Positions 6,960 to 14,370 of a DNA stretch of 17,009 bases are shown here, piece by piece (the stretch's first letter is position 1; every line of letters begins with the position of its first letter). The stretch is from positions 1 to 17,009 of the forward strand of contig CAKPYV010000045.1 in the NCBI GenBank assembly GCA_934203205.1. Direction: 5' to 3'. The DNA comes from an uncultured Anaerovibrio sp. (GTDB lineage: Bacteria > Bacillota > Negativicutes > Selenomonadales > Selenomonadaceae). The notes under the pieces were generated by a model. That model did no database searches and was not told where the DNA came from. It was given only the letters and a program-made list of their open reading frames with translations. The position numbers and the translations under genes were made by a program.

Positions 6960-8714
6960 ATGAGCTTAGACGGTATTTCCATGCATCCTCTTTCCATTGA
7001 GCTGGATAAAGCCATTGCCGGAGGACGCATTGACAAAATAAATCAGCCCAACAAGCAATCCATTATTATGGCCCTGCGGATGCCGGGCAAAAATATTATG
7101 CTGCATATCAGCATCAATCCTCAAAATCCTGCCATGCATATTGTGGACAAGGCACCAGAGAATCCCCCTGAGCCTCCCATGTTCTGCATGGTGCTGAGAA
7201 AGCATCTGGAAACCGGTCGTATTGCCAGTGTGCGCCAATACGGTCTGGATAGACTGCTGATTGTGGATATTGACTTTTTGGCTGCCGGAGGCCAGATTAT
7301 TACCAAATCCCTTATGGTAGAGCTAATGGGCAAATACAGCAATATTATTCTGGTGCAGGATGGCATGATTATTGACTCCCTTCGCAAGGTAGGCGCCAAT
7401 TCCAGCCGAATCCGCACCATATTGCCAGGGGATAAATATATTCTGCCCCCTCAGCAGGACAAACTGAATCTGCTGGAGGTGCCTATACCAGATATTATCT
7501 CTGCCCTGCAGGCCAAAACAGAGCTAAAGCTAAGCAAGGCCATTTTGGATACCTGTCTAGGCTTTGGCCCTGTTACCGCCAAGGAAACTGCTTTCGGTGC
7601 AGGATTGCCTAACAATATTCCTGTAGCAGAACTGAATCCGGGGGATTGGCAATCTTTAGCAGATTCTCTAGCGGAAATCAAGGAAAGCTTTCAGGAGCCT
7701 TGCGGTCAAGCCTCTATTGTGGTGGACAAAAACAACAAACTGCTGGCCTCTGCCGCCTTCCCTCTCCATTATTTCACAGAAGAAAATACCCTTACCTTTA
7801 ACACCATCAGCGCCATGCTAAGCAAAGCCTCAGATTTGGTAGGCAGCTATCAGGTGCCGGATCAGGATAGATTCAAAAAGCTGGTGAAAAATGAACTGCA
7901 TCGAGCCCAGAACAAGGTGCAAAAGCTGGAGAATGATATTGCCGCTGCTGAAAATGCAGAGGACTACCGTATCAAGGCTGACAATCTTATGACCTATCAG
8001 TACCAGTTCAAGGATAGACAGGATGCAGAAATCAAAGTTCCCAATATCTATGATGAAGCTGGCTGTGAAATTACCATTGTCATGGATCAGCGACTGTCTA
8101 TAATGGAAAACATCCAGGCCTATTACAAAAAATACGACAAGTTAAAGCGAGGCAAGGTGCTGTTGGAACAGCAGCTGCAGCACTGTCTGGAGGAAATAGA
8201 CTATCTAGCCTCCATTGAGGCTTCTTTGGAATCCTCCTCCGAGCTGGCGGAAATCAATGAAATAAAGGCAGAGCTGATTGCCAGTGGTATTCTCAGAGAA
8301 AAGCCTAAAAAGCATGCTGCGGAAAAGCAATCCCAGCCTTTCAAATTTACCGCCCCAGATGGCTCCACCATTTTAGTAGGCAAAAACAATTATCAGAATG
8401 ACAGATTAACCTTCAAAATAGCCAATCCCAACGATATCTGGTTCCATACCCAGAATATCCCCGGCTCCCATGTTATTCTCCGCTGTGATGGACAGGAGCC
8501 AGATGAGGATACCATTTTGCTGGCCAGCTATCTGGCGGTTCACTTCTCTCAGGCCAAGGGTTCTTCCAAAGTGCCTGTGGACTATACTAAAGCCAAATTT
8601 GTCAAAAAACCTTCTGGTGCCAAGCCTGGCTTTGTGATCTTCACCAACCAGACCACTCTCTATGTAACCCCAGAGCAGGAGGTATTACAGCCTATCCTGC
8701 TTCAAAGCATATAA
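6960..8714 (+). CDS. rqcH: RqcH/Rqc2 homologue, NFACT-family ribosome quality control protein
   Basis: RqcH binds obstructed 50S subunits carrying peptidyl-tRNA and recruits tRNA-Ala to add C-terminal alanine tails that mark the chain for degradation. The 584-aa length fits the family. Order of domains: NFACT-N at about 1-180, a helix-hairpin-helix region near 180-220, a long coiled-coil middle at about 300-440, and NFACT-R at about 455-575 with DIWFHTQNIPGSH near 492. The Asp-Arg pair needed for tRNA-dependent tailing is at residues 97-98, the same numbers as in B. subtilis RqcH, so the protein looks active. Older annotations call this family fibronectin-binding protein FbpA. It is monocistronic, with its own promoter and terminator, and is the only plus-strand gene recognised here. 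Confidence 0.94.
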   Translation: MSLDGISMHPLSIELDKAIAGGRIDKINQPNKQSIIMALRMPGKNIMLHISINPQNPAMHIVDKAPENPPEPPMFCMVLRKHLETGRIASVRQYGLDRLLIVDIDFLAAGGQIITKSLMVELMGKYSNIILVQDGMIIDSLRKVGANSSRIRTILPGDKYILPPQQDKLNLLEVPIPDIISALQAKTELKLSKAILDTCLGFGPVTAKETAFGAGLPNNIPVAELNPGDWQSLADSLAEIKESFQEPCGQASIVVDKNNKLLASAAFPLHYFTEENTLTFNTISAMLSKASDLVGSYQVPDQDRFKKLVKNELHRAQNKVQKLENDIAAAENAEDYRIKADNLMTYQYQFKDRQDAEIKVPNIYDEAGCEITIVMDQRLSIMENIQAYYKKYDKLKRGKVLLEQQLQHCLEEIDYLASIEASLESSSELAEINEIKAELIASGILREKPKKHAAEKQSQPFKFTAPDGSTILVGKNNYQNDRLTFKIANPNDIWFHTQNIPGSHVILRCDGQEPDEDTILLASYLAVHFSQAKGSSKVPVDYTKAKFVKKPSGAKPGFVIFTNQTTLYVTPEQEVLQPILLQSI

Positions 8715-8735
8715 AAAGGGGGATTCTCTCCCCCT
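8711..8735 (-). terminator. Terminator for the diguanylate cyclase gene
   Basis: On the minus strand 8735-8729 (AGGGGGA) pairs with 8723-8717 (TCCCCCT) around a 5-nt loop, followed by TTTTTAT. It lies about 65 nt after the cyclase stop and just inside the end of rqcH. Confidence 0.7.
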
Positions 8736-8741
8736 ACAGCT

Positions 8742-8779
8742 CCCATGTCCCCTTTCGGACATGGGATTTTTTTATTTTT
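8742..8779 (+). terminator. Strong terminator for rqcH
   Basis: A 9-bp perfect stem (8742-8750 with 8757-8765, CCCATGTCC) around a 6-nt loop is followed by a T-rich tract from 8767. It starts 28 nt after the rqcH stop. Confidence 0.9.
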
Positions 8780-8801
8780 TCCCCATGACAGGGAGCCAAT
8801 G

Positions 8802-10040
8802 TCAAATATCCTCATAGAAGCAATAACGATTTTTGCCACTCTTTTTGGCCGTGTACATAGCCTCATCACTTTTGTGCAATAGAACATCTACCTGTCCATC
8901 ATTATTCTTTTCCAGCAGCACACCAATGCTGACAGACAGATTTTTGAACTCATGGTTCATAGCAAAGAAAACCCGCATCTTCTCCATAAAGCCGTCCAGT
9001 TTTTGGCACATTTCCTCTTTGGTATATTCTCCCTGCAGAGCCACCACAAATTCATCACCACCCATACGGGCAATAATACCATCAGCAAAACTTGCCTGAA
9101 GCAGGGTAGCAAATCCTGCCAGAGCAGCATCTCCTGCCTGATGGCCATATTCATCATTAAGCTGTTTGAAGCTGTCCAAATCAAGATAAATAACCGCCAA
9201 ACTATCCGTATCCATTTTCTGCATACTATAGTAGAAATACCGCCGGTTAGCCAAACCTGTCAACTCATCAGTCTGAGCCTGCTGCAAAAGCTTTTTCCGA
9301 TAGGCTTCCTCCTTGGTAATATCCTTGGCTACACCAACAGTACCAATAAAGTTTCCCTTATCATAAATAGGTGTCTTGTAGGTCAACAGCTCCTTCATGC
9401 CGCTAGAGCCCTTTACCTGCTCCCGATAACGGCAGGTGTGACCAGCCAGCTTTACATCCTGCTCTGTCTCAATGCAGACATACTGGCCATCCTCATATTC
9501 CTCTGGTGTCAAATCCCAAATATAATAATGCTGCTTGCCACGAATATCCTCTTTTGTCTTTTTCACCGTATCACAAAAGGCATTATTTACACGCCAATGC
9601 TCACCAAAACGCCCCTTGAACCAAATCAAGTCCAGACTGGTATCTATAACCGCCTCCAGCTCCGTATTCCACAGCCAGGCATCCTTTTTCAGCTTTTCAT
9701 TATCCAGCAAACGGGTAAAAAGCAATTTTGCTGTAGCAGGCACCAGCTTCTCTGGCCAAATATCGTGAAGCTGTTCCAATTCCTGACAGCTTAGCTCCGA
9801 AGCCCTGTCTGTACAATAAATACACAAGGCCTCCCCTAGAACCTGCCTTATTCTATTTATACAATCTGTCCCATTATCCCGAAAGATAACAATATCTATT
9901 TTCTTCTCATAACCATCTTTGAGACTATTTTCACAAATAAAATTATGACTAAACCATTCCCGAGGTTCCACCTCTTTAATAGCTACAACCACAGCTTCAT
10001 CCATATTGAGCAATAGAATATTTAGATCACATCTATACAA
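8802..10040 (-). CDS. Diguanylate cyclase with PAS domain and degenerate N-terminal region
   Basis: A 412-aa cytosolic protein predicted to make cyclic di-GMP from two GTP. The C-terminal GGDEF domain begins at DELTGLANRR (258-267), with metal-binding DLD near 287 and an intact GGDEF at 327-331. The RxxD inhibitory site expected five residues before GGDEF is absent (FADG there), so product feedback by that site is unlikely. A PAS domain spans about 128-245 (DTSLDLIWFK onward, ending GVAKDIT). Residues 1-110 have no membrane segment and resemble a degraded response-regulator receiver fold; no clear phosphoacceptor is visible. The start is TTG at 10040, chosen because GGGGGAG lies a few bases upstream; the next in-frame Met is residue 13. 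It has its own promoter overlapped by an inverted repeat. The sensed signal is unknown. Confidence 0.9.
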   Translation of the reverse strand: MYRCDLNILLLNMDEAVVVAIKEVEPREWFSHNFICENSLKDGYEKKIDIVIFRDNGTDCINRIRQVLGEALCIYCTDRASELSCQELEQLHDIWPEKLVPATAKLLFTRLLDNEKLKKDAWLWNTELEAVIDTSLDLIWFKGRFGEHWRVNNAFCDTVKKTKEDIRGKQHYYIWDLTPEEYEDGQYVCIETEQDVKLAGHTCRYREQVKGSSGMKELLTYKTPIYDKGNFIGTVGVAKDITKEEAYRKKLLQQAQTDELTGLANRRYFYYSMQKMDTDSLAVIYLDLDSFKQLNDEYGHQAGDAALAGFATLLQASFADGIIARMGGDEFVVALQGEYTKEEMCQKLDGFMEKMRVFFAMNHEFKNLSVSIGVLLEKNNDGQVDVLLHKSDEAMYTAKKSGKNRYCFYEDI

Positions 10041-10081
10041 ATTGCTCTCCCCCTATCAGCACACTGTCTTATTTTAAGCAG

Positions 10082-10142
10082 ATTATACTATTTATTCGTT
10101 TTGTTTTGGTTTGATAGCCCCACAATGTTTATCAAACCAAAA
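10082..10142 (-). promoter_or_regulatory. Predicted cyclase promoter with overlapping 13-bp inverted repeat
   Basis: TATAAT reads leftward at 10087-10082. The -35 position at 17 nt spacing falls at 10110-10105, inside one arm of a perfect inverted repeat: 10104-10116 (TTTTGGTTTGATA) and 10130-10142, with a 13-nt spacer. The -35 hexamer (ACCAAA) is poor, as expected for a regulated promoter. No T-tract follows on either strand, so this is more likely an operator than a terminator. Confidence 0.6.
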
Positions 10143-10221
10143 TAAATACTTGCATATATTTTATCATAGCTAAAAAGATTACTCAATATTTGTCTAACTA
10201 ATTCTTTCCCTATATGACTAC

Positions 10222-10270
10222 AAAAAAACAGGAGCCAGCCACTATCTCCTAGAGACGCGATCTAGCTCCT
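10222..10270 (-). terminator. Terminator for aroF-tyrA
   Basis: On the minus strand AGGAGC (10270-10265) pairs with GCTCCT (10235-10230), closing a long partly paired loop, followed by a seven-T run at 10228-10222. It lies about 50 nt after the tyrA stop. Confidence 0.65.
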
Positions 10271-10318
10271 ATTCTCATATAATATTAATGTCTTTATCTA
10301 GGACAAAAGACTTGTGCA

Positions 10319-11209
10319 CTAGATTAATTCATACATATTCTTCGTCTGCTCCAGAATACTGTCACGACGCTCCTTGGACTGGGCAAAATAATCATGGACA
10401 GCCTGTCTATCACCGCTGGCAATAGCCTGAGCCACTTCCCCTAAGATGCCCTGCAAAAGATGAATATGATTGATAATAGCTTCACTATTAGTCATGCAGA
10501 TATCAGCCCACATATCAGCGTTAGAGGAAGCAATACGGGTGGTATCCTTGAAGCCGCCTCCTGCCAGCTTTAGGCAGGCCTCCTGATCTCCGTGGCTTCG
10601 ATTCAATAGAGTAACCAAAGCCGCAGCAGCCACATGAGGAATATGACTGATAACCGAAGCACAACGGTCATGCTTGGCTATATCCAAGGTGGTAAGATTG
10701 GCCCCAGTCAGCTTTACCAGCTCACAAACCTTGTTGTGGATTTCTGCTGGCACATCATCCTTTTCCACAATTACATAGCATTTGTTTTGGAACAAATCTT
10801 TCTTGGCCGCAGCCACACCGCTCATTTCCCGACCAGTCATCGGATGGCCTGGCACATAATAAATATTGTCTGGCAGGATTTTCTTAAGCTCATTCCAGAT
10901 ATACTGCTTGGTACTGCCGGCATCTGTAATCACTGCTCCCGGCTTAATAAAGGGCAGCAGCTTCTCCACCATAGGCACCATTTGCAATACAGGGGTACTC
11001 AGGAAAATAATATCTGCTTCCTTTACCACCTGCTCCGGATCGCTAGAGGCAAAATCCACTGCCCCCAACTCCACGGCTTTGTCCATAGAAGCCTGAGTCC
11101 GACACATACCAGTAATGTATATTTCATCCCCTAGCCTATCCTTAAGACACATTCCTAGAGAACCGCCAATAAGACCTACACCAATAATCGCAAGCTTTAA
11201 CTTAGGCAT
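10319..11209 (-). CDS. tyrA: Prephenate dehydrogenase TyrA
   Basis: TyrA oxidatively decarboxylates prephenate to 4-hydroxyphenylpyruvate with NAD(P)+, the tyrosine branch of aromatic synthesis. From ATG 11209 it is 296 aa. The Rossmann loop GVGLIGGSLG is at 10-19; the substrate-side GHPMTGRE motif and the later SHIPH segment with conserved histidines are present. The protein ends after the helical dimer domain and has no C-terminal ACT domain, unlike longer Firmicute TyrA proteins of about 365 aa, so tyrosine feedback would have to act elsewhere. An upstream in-frame GTG at 11218 is possible, but AGAGGTGA sits well for the ATG. The gene overlaps the end of aroF by 8 nt, indicating translational coupling. 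Confidence 0.93.
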   Translation of the reverse strand: MPKLKLAIIGVGLIGGSLGMCLKDRLGDEIYITGMCRTQASMDKAVELGAVDFASSDPEQVVKEADIIFLSTPVLQMVPMVEKLLPFIKPGAVITDAGSTKQYIWNELKKILPDNIYYVPGHPMTGREMSGVAAAKKDLFQNKCYVIVEKDDVPAEIHNKVCELVKLTGANLTTLDIAKHDRCASVISHIPHVAAAALVTLLNRSHGDQEACLKLAGGGFKDTTRIASSNADMWADICMTNSEAIINHIHLLQGILGEVAQAIASGDRQAVHDYFAQSKERRDSILEQTKNMYELI

Positions 11210-12221
11210 CAGCCTCACCTCTCAACATAGCTGCCAGCTTGTTTACATCCTCCATAACAGAGCGGAAATCAGCAGGAGTCAGGGACTGCTCTCCATCAGA
11301 CAAGGCAATCTCTGGATGTGGATGAACCTCAATAATCAAGCCATCAGCACCGGCTGCAATAGCTGCCATAGCCATAGGTCTAACCATACTGCGACGGCCA
11401 GTACCATGACTTGGATCTACAATAATTGGCAGATGGGACAGCTCCTTGATAGCTGCCACAGCACTCAAATCCAAGGTATTGCGGGTGTAGGTTTCATAGG
11501 TACGGATACCACGCTCGCAGAAGATAACATCATCACAGCCCTCACTCATAATGTACTCTGCAGCATTGAGCCATTCCTTAATGGTAGCGCAAAGGCCCCG
11601 CTTCAACATAACTGGACGGCCTGCCCGGCCTACTTCCTTCAACAGCTGGAAGTTCTGCATATTTCTAGCGCCAATCTGCAATACATCAGCATAGCGGGCT
11701 ACAGTCTCAATAGAGCGCTGATCTACCACCTCGGTAACAACCTTCAGACCGTTGGCATCAGCAGCAGTTCTCAGCATCTTCAAACCTTCCTCTGCCAAGC
11801 CCTGGAAATCATAAGGAGAGGTACGAGGCTTGAAGGCACCTCCCCGCAGGAACTGAGCTCCAGCACTAGCCACAGCCTCAGCAGATTCCAGCAGCTGTTC
11901 CATGCTTTCCACAGCACAAGGACCAGCCATCACTACAGGCTTGCTGCCACCGATTTCCACTCCATCTACATTAACAATGGTATTGTTTTTCTTAAATTCT
12001 CTGCTTACCAATTTGTATTTTTCTGTAATCCGCACTGTTTTCTCCACTCCGCTAAGATGCTGCATTTCCAATTTGCCAATCTCAGCCTTGTCCCCAATAA
12101 CTCCTACAATGGTACGGCTGGCTCCCTTGGACAGGTGAACCCCCAGACCTTTTTCTTCAATTTTATCAATTACATTCTTCAACTCATCCTCAGTAGAATG
12201 GGGTGCCATAACGATAATCAT
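11202..12221 (-). CDS. aroF: 3-deoxy-7-phosphoheptulonate synthase (DAHP synthase)
   Basis: This enzyme condenses phosphoenolpyruvate with erythrose 4-phosphate, the first step of the shikimate pathway. The 339-aa protein has an N-terminal ferredoxin-like regulatory domain of about 70 residues (MIIVMAPHSTEDEL onward) and a TIM-barrel catalytic domain with VMAGPCAVES, LRGGAFKPRTSPYDFQG, QIGARNMQN, MLKRG, DPSHGTGRR and IIEVHPHPE. This arrangement matches the Thermotoga-type class that is feedback-inhibited by tyrosine through the N-terminal domain (family knowledge). The start at 12221 follows GGAGGA by 7 nt; a longer reading from TTG 12236 would begin inside that ribosome site. It is the first gene after the T-box leader and overlaps tyrA. 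Paralogue names vary (aroF, aroG, aroA), so the symbol is approximate. Confidence 0.94.
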   Translation of the reverse strand: MIIVMAPHSTEDELKNVIDKIEEKGLGVHLSKGASRTIVGVIGDKAEIGKLEMQHLSGVEKTVRITEKYKLVSREFKKNNTIVNVDGVEIGGSKPVVMAGPCAVESMEQLLESAEAVASAGAQFLRGGAFKPRTSPYDFQGLAEEGLKMLRTAADANGLKVVTEVVDQRSIETVARYADVLQIGARNMQNFQLLKEVGRAGRPVMLKRGLCATIKEWLNAAEYIMSEGCDDVIFCERGIRTYETYTRNTLDLSAVAAIKELSHLPIIVDPSHGTGRRSMVRPMAMAAIAAGADGLIIEVHPHPEIALSDGEQSLTPADFRSVMEDVNKLAAMLRGEADA

Positions 12222-12266
12222 AAAAATCTCCTCCAATTATATCATACAATGTTTAAACTTGAATAC

Positions 12267-12295
12267 AAAAAAACCGCCCCTGAATACAGGGACGG
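12267..12295 (-). terminator. T-box leader terminator
   Basis: On the minus strand CCGTCCCTG (12295-12287) pairs with CAGGGGCGG (12282-12274), 9 bp with one G-U, followed by a seven-T run. The T-box sequence next to it can form the competing antiterminator. It sits 46 nt upstream of the aroF start. Confidence 0.92.
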
Positions 12296-12530
12296 CTGCT
12301 AACCGTGGTACCACCCTGCTTACTTTCGCAAGCACTCTTTTCAGATACTAACATATCCTAGTCCATGATAACGGAGACAATCCGGCATAACCTACCATCA
12401 CCCATAAGATGACTTCAGCCTGCAGCTCACAAGTGTATATTCCCAGCTTCCTCTACTGTGTCACAGCAACCCACAGCTCTCTGTCAAGCCCCCACTGGAT
12501 TTCTCTTGCTCATAGCATTTAACTTTATTG
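12267..12530 (-). promoter_or_regulatory. T-box riboswitch, probable tyrosine specificity, controlling aroF-tyrA
   Basis: The leader reads uncharged tRNA and allows transcription of aroF-tyrA when the amino acid is scarce. The T-box core AGGGTGGTACCACG is at 12317-12304 and is followed by the terminator. Stem I lies at about 12515-12420. Its specifier-loop side reads GGGAATATACACTTGTGAGC (12442-12423); the likely codon is UAC at 12437-12435. The overlapping UAU in the next-lower frame also means tyrosine. An AUA (Ile) reading is possible on sequence alone, but the downstream genes favour tyrosine. The boundaries of stems I-III are approximate. Confidence 0.92.
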
Positions 12531-12536
12531 GTTCTC

Positions 12537-12565
12537 ATTGTAACCACTTTGACAGTAATTGTCAA
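12537..12565 (-). promoter_or_regulatory. Consensus sigma-A promoter of the T-box/aroF-tyrA transcript
   Basis: TTGACA (12565-12560) and TACAAT (12542-12537) are separated by exactly 17 nt, giving a start near 12530 just before T-box stem I. Confidence 0.85.
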
Positions 12566-12780
12566 GATTTTTTGCCAAAATTCTGATTTGCCGAGTTTCC
12601 TATCTCCCTAGGGATGTAAATATAATTCGATATGTCAAAGGTTCTCGAAAGACAGCCTGCGGTCATAACGACTTTTGCTCTGTCCGACTTAATGGCCCTA
12701 TCTGATGATTTATTCTAACGCACAGATACCGCTTGTCGCTGAGCCAATTCACAGAGGCCGTAATGGTAGAGATGGACACC
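12566..12780. other. Gap between T-box promoter and repeat copy 2, no gene seen
   Basis: I see no convincing gene, promoter or terminator here. Both strands carry short open frames that run on into the repeat, but neither has a ribosome site nor a recognisable product. Because the left copy of the repeat is cut at its matching position 1, this stretch could be the 5' part of the same element; one copy alone cannot show it. Confidence 0.5.
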
Positions 12781-13131
12781 GGGGCCACTTTTGCTACGCA
12801 AAAGCAGGAGTCTCCCGACGCAAAAGTGTCATGCCCCTCCGGCTGTTGCCGAATCATCAAGGCTTATCGATACTGCCAATCCCAATAATTCTGCTATCTT
12901 CGTAGAAAATAGGTCGTTCCAAATTGTGCCAAAGCAGGAAGGTGCAATGAATACACAAAATAGAAGGCATGACATATACCCTTAACAGGTATATCGATGT
13001 GCCTCGCTTCTTAACGAATTTAAGCCATGAAAAGGTGAACATCGTGAAGCTTTTCATGAGATTAAATGAGTTTAGCAGCGTGAGGCACATCAATATAGCG
13101 CGAGCGTGCCTGTAAGGGTATATGCCATGCC
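12781..13131 (+). repeat. Structured non-coding repeat, copy 2
   Basis: The first 150 nt match window positions 1-150 at about 93%. The 3' half is diverged but folds alike. P1 pairs 12966-12971 with 13126-13131, 12973-12984 with 13113-13124, and 12986-12989 with 13109-13112, a stem of about 22 bp with one opposed mismatch and one bulged A. P2 pairs 12996-13005 with 13082-13091 and 13006-13008 with 13077-13079, again with a 2-nt bulge in the 3' strand. P3 pairs 13026-13034 with 13050-13058. U-G pairs at 12990:13108 and 12992:13106 fit a plus-strand RNA. Sequence kept in both copies near the junction: CAGGTA, GCCTCG, TTTAG, AGGC and GAGCGTGCCTG or close forms. The element ends 76 nt from the fliB stop, in convergent orientation. 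Confidence 0.82.
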
Positions 13132-13206
13132 TACAGAAATCGTATATGTATGCCATTGCTGAGATTAGTATTTAGCTTGGTAAATCAGAATTTGCAAAAT
13201 AAATAT

Positions 13207-14370
13207 CTACTGCAATCTCAACAACACTTGCATCAGCTTTAATGGCTCTTTTTCAAATACCTCTGTTTCCTTAACTAAAGCTTTAGAAAAATTTCTTCTA
13301 TGATCTAATGCCCTCGAAAATAGACCTAGCACATCCAATATATTCTTTTCCTTTAATGCATCATCTAATGCGTATGTGCTGTGAATTAACAATTGACACA
13401 TTTCATAAGCTATCAAATAGGAACAATAATTATGCAAAAAACCTCCGCTAAAGGAATATGGATAAGCATGAAAAAGCCATTCATGCTGCCAATATCGCTC
13501 TAAGACGCTTCCAAAATTGTCTTGTATCACATGATGTCTTTTCTCATATATATTGTTATAATATTGGTTCATTATTTGCCAAGGCTCACTTGCTATCAAT
13601 AATTTTTCTTTCTGCTGCTCTAGCACTGTAATAATACCTTTCATAAATTGCTGATGAGCAATTGGATAATATTGCCAATTATTCCATAAATTCGAAATTT
13701 CCTGCTGAAATGTGTCGCTATTGTAATAATCTATCAAACCTGCCACAGCTTCCACATCCTGCTGGCAATCCTCAACTCTGTCGAGAAATAACCCTAATAA
13801 CACCAATCTCTGTTCAAAAGTATAGGAAGCATTTTGCAAAATAGCTAAGCCGCCCATAACAATATGGACGGCAGCTAAATCATCAGATACATTCTTTGCG
13901 TTGCAAAACTTTGTAGTCAAGGCCCAAGCTGCTGTATCCTTTTCACAACCAATCTGCTGCAATTCCATGGCATTGGATGACAATAAAGCTTGCTCTGCTG
14001 CTACAGGACAAGTCATACTCAATAGTCTAAATTGATACTTACCAATTTGTAATGCCACTCTAGGATATGTTTTACAGGTTACAGATAAAGCATCTTCTCC
14101 CATACTACGATGAACATAACACAAAGTCCCATCACACTGCAATGGACAATCTCCCAGTATATTTAACCTAATCTCAAAACCTGTTCGATCTGTAGAGGGC
14201 TGAATACTTGATAATATCTTTTTACGCATAACAGGATTCTTGATGCGCTGATATTTTTTATATGTATCTACATCAATTTCAATACGCCAATTACTTCTAC
14301 AACATTTAGCATTACATTTTGAACCATCACATTTAAAATCCGCTACATATTTAGGCTGTAATATAATCAT
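13207..14370 (-). CDS. fliB: Flagellin lysine N-methylase FliB
   Basis: FliB-type proteins methylate lysine side chains of flagellin and are known from Salmonella; the family carries a cysteine-rich Fe-S binding region. The 387-aa protein has the family layout: PKY near residue 6, a cysteine cluster CDGSKCNAKCC at 14-24, a second set CPLQC/CDGTLCYVHR around 75-88 (Cys75, Cys79, Cys84), then TCKTYPR with Cys99 and SMTCPVAAE with Cys121. The C-terminal half is helical without further motifs that I recognise. I start at ATG 14370, where AAAGGA has 8-nt spacing; ATG 14376 would leave only 2 nt. The start overlaps the end of the 168-aa gene by 20 nt, so they are translated together. The adjacent flagellin is the expected substrate (inference from family and position). 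Confidence 0.9.
   Translation of the reverse strand: MIILQPKYVADFKCDGSKCNAKCCRSNWRIEIDVDTYKKYQRIKNPVMRKKILSSIQPSTDRTGFEIRLNILGDCPLQCDGTLCYVHRSMGEDALSVTCKTYPRVALQIGKYQFRLLSMTCPVAAEQALLSSNAMELQQIGCEKDTAAWALTTKFCNAKNVSDDLAAVHIVMGGLAILQNASYTFEQRLVLLGLFLDRVEDCQQDVEAVAGLIDYYNSDTFQQEISNLWNNWQYYPIAHQQFMKGIITVLEQQKEKLLIASEPWQIMNQYYNNIYEKRHHVIQDNFGSVLERYWQHEWLFHAYPYSFSGGFLHNYCSYLIAYEMCQLLIHSTYALDDALKEKNILDVLGLFSRALDHRRNFSKALVKETEVFEKEPLKLMQVLLRLQ

Noticed and set aside
10104..10142. Inverted repeat as a terminator
   Set aside because: No T-tract follows on either strand, no gene ends close by, and it overlaps a promoter.
12663..12860. 65-aa minus-strand ORF across the repeat boundary, and a 66-aa plus-strand ORF at 12705-12905
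   Set aside because: No ribosome site and no recognisable family; both lie across the RNA-like repeat. A gene fragment cannot be fully excluded.
12857..13156. 99-aa minus-strand ORF through the P1-P3 stems
   Set aside because: It runs along the palindromic stems and is matched by no equivalent frame in copy 1.
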